From assembly GCA_943736015.1 (NCBI GenBank), contig OX031058.1, positions 15,401,001 through 15,465,000 of the forward strand: a stretch of 64,000 bases of DNA, read 5' to 3'. The position numbers and the translations under genes are program-made. The notes under the pieces were generated by a model. That model was not told the origin of the DNA. It saw only the letters and a list, made by a program, of their open reading frames with translations, and ran no database searches. Below are positions 1 through 10,200 of the stretch, piece after piece. Within the stretch, counting starts at the first letter, position 1. Each line of letters begins with the position of its first letter. Origin of the DNA: Tridacna crocea. Taxonomy: Eukaryota; Mollusca; Bivalvia; Cardiida; Cardiidae.

Positions 1-2053
1 GTCGCCATTTTCTCATAAGAATCCCATTCTTTATATAGTAACACATTGGGACTTGTGAAATTTCATCTTCAGGTAAAGCCCTAAAAATTAATTTTGAAAT
101 CTCAGGATCAGTTTGCTGTTCCTGGATAAGCTGTGACTTTGACAGCGTGTCGTGACCTTGGTCAATAGACCTTGGTGGAGAATGATGAGACATTGACGAG
201 TCTGTCTGAGTACCAGACAAACTGGGATCAAGAGACTTTTTAATCTCATTATTAAAATATTGACCGATAAAAGTATCTGTCAAGTCAATGTCAGAGTTTG
301 AGTTTTTCAAAATGGCCTTTTTAGCCATAGCTCGGGTAACTGCACAAGAAGGATACAAGTCAGGAATTTCCTGCTCGATAGGGTCATCTGTTTGACCTAT
401 ATTTGGTGTGTCAGTTACAAGTGGATTAACCACAACCTTATCTCCAGCTAAGTCATTGCCTAGCAGTAAATGGACACCTTTAAATGGTAAGGAAGGTTTA
501 ATACCAATAACCACAGGCCCAGTAACCAAATCTGATGACAAATTAACATGATGGAGAGGGATATTAACAGTTCCACACTCTACACCCTGAATAAGGACAC
601 TATTACCGGAAGAAGTCTTCTCAGAAAAAGGCAGTATATCTGCTAAAATAAGAGATTGAGAAGCTCCTGTGTCTCTTAAAATTTTAATAGGGGTAGGTGG
701 GCAATTATCACCTGAAAGTGAAACAAAACCATTCAACATAAATGGTTCAAAAATCTCCATAGTAGAATCAGACTTGGGTTTTGTGACTATGTCAATTGTA
801 TTGGTTTTAATAGAAGACTGTGGCCTTGGCCTAAGAGTGGTGAGCCCTGTTGGTTTGGCTTCATCACTTTCTAACTTCCTTTTTAATTTCAAACATTCAG
901 AAACAAGGTGACCAGGTTTCTTACAATAGTTACAAGTGGGTCGAGATAAGGGATATTGACTTTTGGTTTCACTAGTAGAATTGGGTTTGGGTGTATTGGA
1001 TTGACTGGGCACGCCAGATGAATTACCAGACGTAAATTTATTTTGGGGATGTGAGGAAGTAGGTTTTGCTTTAGCAATAAAAGAAACTTTATGTGTAAGA
1101 TAGTAATTATCAGCCAGACGAGCTGCTTCTTCTAAAGTTTCAACTTGTTTTTCGTCTAAGAATGTCTTAACATCAAATTGAATACAACGTTTGAATTCTT
1201 CAACTAACATAAGTTGTCTGAGTTTATCAAAATTTTGGTCTATTTTCTTAGAACAGCACCATCTATCAAATAACTGTTCTTTGTTTCTAGCAAATTCAAC
1301 ATGAGTCTGGTTAGAATCTTTTTTACAATTTCTAAATTTTTCTCTATATGCTTCTGGGACCAGCTCATAACCTTTGAGAATAAGTTCTTTAACAGTCTCA
1401 TAATGATGACATTGTTCAACGCCTAGTTGTGTATAAATTTCACGAGCTTTGCCTATCAAAACACTTTGCAGAAGCAAAGTCCAGTGCTCTTTTGGCCAAT
1501 TTAAGTTTTCTGCAACTTTTTCAAAGTGTAGGAAGTATTTATCAACTTCTTTTTCTTGAAATGGAGGAACAAGCCTAATATGTTTTGTAACATCAAAATT
1601 GTATTCAATCTTTTGCTTGGGCTGATTTGCTCTTTCTTGCATTTCTATTTCCCTCATTCTTAATTGAAATTCTCTCTCCTTCTCTCTCTCTTCCCTTTCC
1701 CTTTCTTCTCTCTCCCTTTCTCTTTCTCTTTCCTTCTCTCTCTCTACTCTTTCTTCTCTCTGTCTTTCCCTTTCTCTTTCTATTTCTAACTGTCTGATCT
1801 GAAGTTTTAATTCAAGTTCTTTCGAACTTGAAACTGACTGAACGTCAACTATCAGGGAAAGAGCATTTTCATTGAAAATCTCCTCATCAACAAAATATTG
1901 TACCAAAATGTTCTTAATTTCATGTTTACGCATTGAAGATTTTATTTCAGACAATTTATAGTGCTTCGCAAGATTAAGCAAATCAGTCTTTTTACCCAAA
2001 TTCAATAACTCCACAGACGGTTCAGCCGTAAATTTATCTAAGTCAAAAGACAT
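1..2053 (-). CDS. Gmr1-like Ty3/gypsy retrotransposon gag-protease-(integrase) polyprotein, 3' part off window
   Basis: An uninterrupted frame reads leftward from the ATG at 2053-2051 to the window edge (about 684 codons). In order: a short N-terminal domain; a Glu/Arg-rich coiled-coil-like stretch (about residues 81-138, the GA-rich DNA at 1640-1810); a retrotransposon gag domain (about 150-320, with NWPKEHW and a YELVPEAYR-like segment); one CCHC knuckle, CNYCKKPGHLVSEC (about 373-387); a retropepsin with LRDTGASQS (about 460) and the flap-side LLGNDLAGD (about 530). About 120 residues later comes QLIQEQQTDPEISKLI, then a YYIKNGILMRKW segment. These resemble the N-terminal region of Gmr1-type integrases, so the order looks like PR-IN, not PR-RT. 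The frame has no stops, so the copy may be young. Which domain comes next is off window and decides the class. Confidence 0.85.
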   Translation of the reverse strand, partial: MSFDLDKFTAEPSVELLNLGKKTDLLNLAKHYKLSEIKSSMRKHEIKNILVQYFVDEEIFNENALSLIVDVQSVSSSKELELKLQIRQLEIERERERQREERVEREKEREREREREEREREEREKEREFQLRMREIEMQERANQPKQKIEYNFDVTKHIRLVPPFQEKEVDKYFLHFEKVAENLNWPKEHWTLLLQSVLIGKAREIYTQLGVEQCHHYETVKELILKGYELVPEAYREKFRNCKKDSNQTHVEFARNKEQLFDRWCCSKKIDQNFDKLRQLMLVEEFKRCIQFDVKTFLDEKQVETLEEAARLADNYYLTHKVSFIAKAKPTSSHPQNKFTSGNSSGVPSQSNTPKPNSTSETKSQYPLSRPTCNYCKKPGHLVSECLKLKRKLESDEAKPTGLTTLRPRPQSSIKTNTIDIVTKPKSDSTMEIFEPFMLNGFVSLSGDNCPPTPIKILRDTGASQSLILADILPFSEKTSSGNSVLIQGVECGTVNIPLHHVNLSSDLVTGPVVIGIKPSLPFKGVHLLLGNDLAGDKVVVNPLVTDTPNIGQTDDPIEQEIPDLYPSCAVTRAMAKKAILKNSNSDIDLTDTFIGQYFNNEIKKSLDPSLSGTQTDSSMSHHSPPRSIDQGHDTLSKSQLIQEQQTDPEISKLIFRALPEDEISQVPMCYYIKNGILMRKWR

Positions 2054-2106
2054 GTTTGTTTGCCGCTGGATTCAAGTACAAAATTGTATTATAATTACTG
2101 ATTAGT

Positions 2107-2233
2107 AAACGAATGCGTTAGTCTTATTTTCCAATCGATGGTTAATCCCAAAAGGAAAACGAATGCGTTAGTCTAGTTTCCAATCGATGGATAGTCCAAA
2201 ATGGAAAACAAATACGTTAGTCTATTTTCCAAT
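2107..2233. repeat. Three tandem ~50-bp units in the retrotransposon leader
   Basis: GAATGCGTTAGTC-like starts recur at 2111, 2161 and about 2210 (periods 50 and 49), each followed by a TTTCCAATC segment. The third unit runs directly into the primer binding site. They lie between PBS and gag ATG, in the 5' untranslated leader of the element. Confidence 0.85.
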
Positions 2234-2249
2234 CCCGGACGAGCCCCCA
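2232..2249 (-). promoter_or_regulatory. Primer binding site, tRNA-Pro type
   Basis: The minus strand reads TGGGGGCTCGTCCGGGAT, the 18-base complement of the tRNA-Pro 3' end known from gammaretroviruses such as MLV. It sits five bases inside the LTR, as expected for priming of minus-strand DNA synthesis. Confidence 0.85.
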
Positions 2250-2254
2250 ATTTC

Positions 2255-2814
2255 TGTTACGAGTCAGGCGTAACTAGAAAGAAGAAGCCAGCAACAAACG
2301 ATAACAATTAACAGAATTTATTAACAAAAATATCAAATAAACAGTGACAATATTACAATAGTACAAAACAATACCTTAGACGTTAAATTCAGAAGACAAA
2401 CTATTCCAGTCTTAATTCCAATCTGATCCTGATCCAAACTGAATGTAATCCAAGCACACAAAGTAATCCTCACTTTAGGCTAGTCTGATCCAAATCCAAA
2501 CTGAATGTAATCCAGGCACTAATTATGACACAAACACAAGATAATCCCCACTGTAGTCTGGCAATCATGTATTAACTAGTGAACACAGAGATCTAAAAAG
2601 CTTTTCCTTTTATAATAACAGGGAAACTTCCAGAAAATTCATGTTAAAATCAGTTGCATAATTCTTAGTAATCAGATTGTATAAAGGCCTGGAAACTTCC
2701 AGCACAATATTCTACAAGAGAGAGTTCAGTTCTAAAAATAGCAACAGGGGAAAACCATTCAAAAATAGATACACACATGAACAAAGCTAATAATAACTGG
2801 GTATGTACATAACA
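2255..2814 (-). mobile_element. 5' LTR of the Gmr1-like element (560 bp)
   Basis: The ends are TGTTA (2255) and TAACA (2814), a perfect 5-bp terminal inverted repeat next to the PBS. On the minus strand TATAAAAGG (2614-2606) is a TATA-box candidate and AATAAA (2322-2317) a polyadenylation signal, in the right order for U3-R-U5. The element sits inside an HLE-B copy; the flank resumes with CTCTAC. The partner LTR and the target duplication are off window. Confidence 0.85.
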
Positions 2815-3893
2815 CTCTACAAATAGTGTTCATATGATGCCCCTGGGGTCAAAACTGGCCCCGTCCCGGGGGTCACAAGTTTGAAACATGGGAACAAAGA
2901 AGGAAAACTTTAAAATTCTTCTTCTCCGAAACTAGAAGATGCAGAACTTTCATATTTGGTATGTAGCATCTTCAAGTAGACCTCTACCAAGATTGTTCAT
3001 ATGATGCCCCTGGGGTCAAAACTGGCCCCGCCCGGAGGTCACAAGTTTGAAACATAGGAACAAAGAAGGAAAACTTTAAAAATCTTCTTCTCTGAAACTA
3101 CAAGGTGCAGAGCTTTGATATTTGGTATGTAGCATCTCCTAGTGGACCTCTACAAAGATTGTTTATATGGCTCCGCCCCGGGGGTCACAAGTTTGAAACA
3201 TAGGAACAAAGAAGGAGAACTTAAAAAAAAAAAATCTTTGAAACTAGAAGGTGCAGAGCTTTGATATTTGGTATGTAGCATTTCCTAGTTGACCTCTACA
3301 AAGATTGTTCATATGATGCCCCTGGGGTAAAAACTGGCCCTGTCCCGGGGTTCACAAGTTTGGAACATGGCAACAAAGAAAGAAAACTTTAAAATTCTTT
3401 TTCTCTGAAACTAGAAGATGCAAAGTTTTGATATTTCGTATGATGTAGCATCTCTTAGTGGACCTCTACAAAGATTGTTTATATGATCCCCCTGGGGTCA
3501 AAACTGGCCCCATCCCGGGAGTCACAAGTTTGAACTATAGGAACAAAGAAGGAAAACTTTAAAAATCTTCCTCTCGTAAACTAGAAGGTGCAGAGCTTTG
3601 ACATTTGGTATGTAGCATCTACTAGTTGACAGACCTCTACCAAGAATGTTGATATGATGCCCCTGGGGTCAAAACTGGCCCTGCCCCGGGGGTCACAATT
3701 TTGAACTTTAGGAACAAAGAAGGAAAACTTTAAAAATCTTCTTCTCTAAAAGTACAAGATGCATTTTGCACAGTTACATACCTGTCAGAATTATTTGACC
3801 TTGATCTTTGATATTTGGTATTTATCTTCTTCGTAGACTTTTACTGCATAGCACTCAGGTGAGCGATATAGAATTATCATGGTCCTCTTGTTT
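2815..3893 (+). mobile_element. HLE-B copy 1: ~167-bp tandem array with 3' end
   Basis: About six units, each beginning near TTCATATGATGCCCCTGG (2829, 2997, about 3160, 3309, 3478, 3647); the third is shortened. The 3' end has CTCAGGTGAGCGATATAG, a decayed hairpin and CCTCTTGTTT. The 5' part is separated by the LTR retrotransposon. Confidence 0.8.
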
Positions 3894-3970
3894 TCATTTG
3901 ACAAAGAGTTAAGTTTATGTAATTTATATGTTCAGACTTCAATGATCTCAAACTCTTGTTGAGGCCTTTA

Positions 3971-4088
3971 AAGAGATAAGAGAAAATGCTGGTTACCATT
4001 ATTTTCTCATATTCCCACAAATTTTCAAAAGCCGTCTTCCTTCAAGTCATTAAAAACACAAGATTGTTTGGTACAGTGGTAAAGGGTA
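3971..4088 (+). mobile_element. TTAA MITE fragment (right half)
   Basis: Hairpin core GAGAAAATGCTGGTTACC followed by the right arm ending GTGGTAAAGGGTAA. It lies about 85 bp before exon 1 of the receptor-tail gene. Confidence 0.6.
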
Positions 4089-4171
4089 AAAAAATGGAAC
4101 TTGGGTCCAGTAGCTGCTGAGGTACATGTATACACGCACAATAATGCCATCATGTTTTATATGGACTTCAG

Positions 4172-4270
4172 AGCCGACTGATTGGTTAGTCATAGGATTA
4201 GCTGTTGGTGCAAGTGTCATCTGTGTCATTCTCATTATTGTCTTCATTTTGCTAAGGATCAAGTTCAGAG
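4172..4270 (+). CDS. Receptor-tail gene, transmembrane exon
   Basis: The acceptor TGGACTTCAG precedes PTDWLVIGLAVGASV; the donor is AG/GTAAGT. 99 nt, entered after 2 nt of a codon and left after 1 nt. It encodes the whole helix and the first basic residues. The frame is chosen because only this one gives the hydrophobic run and joins the next exon. Confidence 0.85.
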
Positions 4271-7200
4271 GTAAGTAGTTTTATTTCATGCTTTCCGGTA
4301 GGATATCGAGAAATAGCAGTGAAAATATTTTTCGATCTTACACTGGTACCACCAGTGAAAATACCGAATTTCACGTTCTTGTTGCCTAGGTAAATTGTGC
4401 GTGCCTCACAACCTGATGGGAAATATAACATCATATACCTTGCATTTCTCGCGCTTGAGGTAATACTGTAATGCGTTGCTATGCGATAGGGGTGCGCCAC
4501 TGGGAATAAAGGGAAAGAACTGTACTGAATTTTGATAAAGCTTCTCACAGAAAGGGTTGAAAGCATCGTGAACACCATCAGTAATATGTTCATGCTTGGC
4601 ACAGCCACGCATGAAAATGTTACCGATGGTGTTCACCTGATGAAATAAATTGCGATCTTTCACCGAAAAAAAAAACAAATATCCTCTATGTATTCTTTAT
4701 CATTTTATTATTGGTCATGATACAAAAGACAGCTTTTTTAAGAATTGAAATTAGGGAGATGATTATAGCAACAATGACAACAATGTTGTTTGTGATGGTG
4801 GTGATGATGATAATGATGTTGGTGGTGGTGGTGATGTTGATGATGATGACCTTTTATATCATGCAAACTGACCACGTTGTTTTCAAATTGTGTAGTGATG
4901 CAAATGCTTGAAAGTTTCAAAGAAAAGAGTGGTTAGGATTTCCTCATACAAAATTTAGGATTTCCTCTCACAAAATTTGATATTGTTACATTATGAGTAA
5001 ACCATTTCCTTTACTCACTTGACTCAAGTCCCTATGATTTCTTTATATTTTTCAACTCTTTATCAGATAACAAAATTAGCCTTGCCTGAATTGAAAGTAT
5101 TAAAATTTTGCAAACAATTACAGTGTGGTTCAGATGGTGCAATCTTATTTTAATAGGGTAGAAAATATTGTGGGAAAAGGAGCAAAAACTGGTTCCCAGC
5201 ACTTTCTCTCTTTTCCACAATAATTTTAAAAGGCCTCTTCTACAGGGTCTTGAAAACCTGGGATAATTTTGTAAAGAGTTTTAAAAGGTTAAGAAAATAC
5301 TTTCTAGAAATAAATAAAAGTGCAGAATTTCTCTTCCCAAAGCAATTGATAAGTGTCTCCAACAGATACCAAAGAAGCTAGTGTTATCGATGTATCTGAT
5401 TTTAGAATTAGGACAAAATGGTGATAGAAATGTGTTTTACATCTATTAAGAGCATTTGTCTGAACTGTTTGTAATACATGTAGAAGTAATTTTGTAAAAA
5501 GTATTGTTTAAGAAATTGGAACCCATTATGTCAACATTTTTTTTTTGCAAGATCCTTAAAGATAAATGAATTTACTATAGACCTATACTGTTGAAAACAG
5601 GCTGTCTAATCTCGATGCCCACTTAATCAGTTGAAACTGTCTTTATCAAACCTTGGTTCCAGTTCAGTCTTTTTTCCTTAATATGGATATTTCTTTGTCA
5701 AAAATTGTAATAATAGATCTAATTAAAGCCTTTGTCACACCAAACTAGTTCTTGAAACGTCTTACTCCAACTTGACTTAATCGTAATATGGATTGCAATC
5801 GGGCTAGAATGTGAAATCTTGACCTGGAAATGCCTGAAGCCCCTGTCTCAACAAACATGTTCTTAGAAAGTCATACCCTCGACTACAAAATTGTAAAATA
5901 GGCAGTGGTTGGGAAAGTACTAGTATTAGTAATTTTGGTCTGTAAAATGCAATTGCACTGCCTATAGATGTCTGACTGCACCGTATCTATATAAGGATCA
6001 AAGTATGGCGGTTCAGTGTGTAGTACATCCACTTTGTTTTAAGTATGTTGTCACTCCATCTAATTACAAGATGGGATGGACGCATAAAATTTTGAGCAGG
6101 CTCAAAGTTCTGGAGTACCCTTGGCATCTTAACCTGTCCATTAAGTTTGTAATCAGATCATAAAAGGTTGCTTATGCATCCACTTCATTCGGACACAGTT
6201 TAAGTCCATTTGGCTACAATTTTCGAAACTGAATTAGGAGTTTAGTGTGACAGGGGTATAAGGAACTGATTATTAGTTCATTGCCATAGGATAGAATCTG
6301 ATGGTGAAAGGTTAGACAGCAATAAGGAATGACCAAAATAATCATTAAGAACTGTGGGATCCAGGCTTGTCCTTACCACTCAAAGTGTTCATAACAAGTC
6401 AAACTTACGCTCAAAGGTGATGAAAAGCATCCCATTATTTCAGCACTGAGCACTGAACTGTGGTGTGCTAGACCTCTAGTTTTGTAAAGGATCTAACGCT
6501 TTACCAGACAACAAAACATTAGACCAAATTGAGAGCATTTACAAACAAATAATTCTGTTAGGGCCAGATGTCAGATTTGTATCAGAAAGGTAGAAAACAT
6601 TGTCAGAAAAGAAGAAAATGCCCTTTATGGGCATTTTTTGCTTTTTCTCACGTTATTTTCAATAGCTGTTGTGGTAAAGAGTAAACATAAATTTTGCTGT
6701 TTTATTTTGCAGGCAAGAAAAAAATTCCAAGAATGTAAGTGTGTCTTATCATTTAACCCTTTACAACTCAACAAAATTTAAGATCCGTCCGAATTAAAAG
6801 TATTTGCTAATGACAGTTTCAATGTGGCTCATATGAAGTGATTTTTCTTTGATAGGATAATAAACATTGTGAGAAAAGGAGAAAATGCTGGTCACCAGCA
6901 TTTTCTCCTTTTCCCAGAATGTTTTTGACAGCCTTCTCTTTCAGGGGCATTAGAAGTCATCATTGTGTGGTAAAGGGTTAATAATCTTTAGTTCTCCACG
7001 ACAAACTACCCTCTACAGACAACCTATGTTGTTATCCCAAGAAACATATGAACAACAAGAAATTATTTCATGCTTTCAGGTAGGATATCGAGAAATAGCA
7101 GTGAAAATATTTTTCGATCTTACACTGGTACCACCATTGAAAATACCAATTTTCGTGTTTTTGTTGCCTAGGCTAATTGCGCGAGCCCGATAACCAGATG

Positions 7201-10200
7201 GGAAATATGACGTCATTTACCTTACAATTCTCGCGCTTGACGTAATATTATGATGCGTTGCTATGCAGGAGGGGTACGCCATGGGAAATAACAGAAGAGA
7301 ACTGTACTGGATTTTGAGAAATTTCCTCCGAGAAAGGGTTAAAAGCATGAAATAAATAGAATATTTGGGGGTTTTTTTTCAGTGAAAGATCAAAAATTTA
7401 TTTCATCTTGTGAACACCATCAGTAATATTTTCACTCGTGGCTGTGCCACTCGTGAAAATATTAACGATGGTGTTCACTCGATGAAATAAATTTCGATCT
7501 TTCACCGAAAATAACAAATATCCTCTATGTATCTTTGGTATTGTCCCTTATCCTGCTAGATAACTTTCAAACAGATTCAAACCCAAAATTAATGATGATA
7601 TTTCAAAGATATTTTTTGGGAGAAAAATATCTCCTTATTGGACATTGTTTATCAAAAATTGGATTGCACAGAATGTGCAGTCTGATGTTGATCCACACCG
7701 TCCACAAAAGGTCATTTAGCCGGACCTAACGCCTTAACCCTTTCCCAAACAAACCCTGGTTTTTACGTGTCTGCATTAAAAGTCTTTTGAAAACACTGTG
7801 GGAGAAGGAGAAATTGCTCGTAACAAGCAATTTCTCCTTTTCCCACAGTGTTTTCTACCCTTTTTTAGAACTTTCTGCCATTTTCTCCAAATCTGAAATT
7901 GTGGACTGCAAACTGTTTCGGTTTGGAAGAGTCCAAACATGGCTCTGGTGAATGGGGACTACTTGGACTATATGGAAATGAACAAAATCTTGAAAAAATC
8001 TTCTTCTCTGAAACCCCTCGTCAGATTTTTAAATAATTTCACAGCAATGTTTCTTTGGTGACCTTTTTCACAAATCGTTCACGAAATTTTGATCTATCAA
8101 GAAACATAGCTCTGGTGAAAGGGGTCTTCTTGAACCATACAGACATAAAGAAATTCTTAAAAACTTTTCTTCTCTGTAACGGCAGGTCAGATTTTAAAAT
8201 AATTTCACAGAAATGTTCCTTCAATGACCCTTTTCAGAAATTGTCTGCGAAATTTTGATCAGTCAAGAAACGTGGCTCTGGTGAATTGCACCATATGGAA
8301 ATTAAGAAATTCTTAAAAATTCTTCTTTTCTCAAACGGCTGGTCAGATTCTATGGAAATTAAGAAATTCCTAAAAAAAATTCTTTTCTTAAACTGCTCGT
8401 CAGATGTTGAAATGACTTTTACATTGCTTGGCAAAATAATGATTTTGTTTCCAATGTTTCAATACCTCAAAGAAAGAAGAAAGAAAGAAAAAAATAGGCT
8501 ATGATCCTCTCAAAAATTCAGGTGAGTGATCCAGGGCCATCTTGGTCATCTTGTTTAAAACATTCAGTACTTTGACAAAGTAGAAATTCCCTTCTGATTG
8601 CCCAAATTAACTGGAAACTGAGGCCACTGAAACCTTATTATGTGCTAAAATGTGCAGCTTGGTGTATAATCTTGATGATAATCCTGATCAACACTGCCAT
8701 TTGGATGTTGTGCTGATATTTTAGTCATGTATGCAGGGCTCTGGAAAAGGAAACTGATTTTACGGTGGTTTTGCAAGTGTTCATGATATATGTGTTCAGG
8801 GCATATTATCCAATCAGATCATGAGAAATTTATTTGCAGTTTAATGACTGAGTTTGTCTAATGGATAAGAACGTGAACAACCTTGGAAAGTTTATATAAA
8901 AGCCAGCTCTGATCAGTGTTAAAATGATAAATAATCAAATTGATGCTGGTAACTAGCACTTTCTCTATTTACCCACAATGTTTTCAAAGCCTTTTTCTAC
9001 TAGGTAAATAAAACACACAATTTTTTGGTAACAGAATAAAATTTACCACATCCCTTGTTTACAATGTACTGTACCCATTACAAAGTTTCTTATCTCATGC
9101 ATGTTTAATGATCACAATACTATTATGTGAGGTCATTTCGTACGTATTTTGTAAAAGTGAATGGGTTTTATTAGCTCACCTGAGCACAGTGTGTTCAAGG
9201 GGAGCTTTTAGGATCACCCGGTGTCCGTCGTCAACAATTCTTTAAACATCTTGATCCGTCAAGAAACATGGCTGTGGTGAATGGGGGCTACTTGCACTAT
9301 AGGGAAATGAAGATATATATCCTTAAAAATTCTTTTTCTCTCAAACGGCTGGTCATATTTTGAAATAATATCACAGAGATGTTCTTTGGATGACTCTTTT
9401 TAAAACTTTTTTGTGAAATTTTGATTCGTCAAGAAACATGGCTCTGGTGAATGGGGGCTACTTGCAGTATAGGGAAATGAAGAAATTCTTAAAAATTCTT
9501 CTTCTCTCAAACGGCTGGTCAGATTTTGAAATAATTTCACAGAGAAGTTCTTTTACCCTTTTTAACAATTGTTCATGAAAGTTTGATTTGTCAAGAAACA
9601 TGGCTCTGGTGAATGGGGGCTACTCACACTACACTGAAATTAAGAAACTCCTAAAAATTCTTCTTTTCTTAAACTGATAGTCAGATTTTGAAAGGACTTT
9701 CGCAGGTGACCTTTTGAAAATTGCTTGGAAATATAATGGTTTTGTTTCCATTGTTTCAACACCTCAAAAGAACACGGCTATGGTCCTCTCAAAAATTCAG
9801 GTGAGCGATCCAGGGCCATCTTGGCCCTCTTGTTTATATTACTGCATGTGTATCTGTAGATGGTTTTGCATCTTTTCTTTACCTGTGATTAATGAATTGT
9901 CATTATGTGATAAAAAGAATCTGACATTTGTTGGCTTATGAGATAAATATTTCGTCAAATTTGCCAAGAAAAAAATGTTATTAAGCTCGCCAAAGGCTTG
10001 CTTAACCCTTACCGCACAATGACGACTTTTGCGGACCTTAGAAAAGAACCTTTGGAAAACATTGTGGGAAAAGCAGAAAATGCTAATAACCAGCATTTTC
10101 TCCTTTTCCCACAATGTTTTCTACCCATCACTAAACAATTGCACCGTTTTAGCTATATTGAAACTGTGGTCTGCAAAATGCTTTCAGTTTGGATTGGGCT

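Noticed and set aside
4050-4262. Minus-strand 70-codon frame over the transmembrane exon
   Set aside because: Antisense shadow of exon 1; the plus strand has the hydrophobic helix and both splice sites.
4738-4920. Histidine-rich 60-codon antisense frame
   Set aside because: It is the translation of a GAT/GGT microsatellite.
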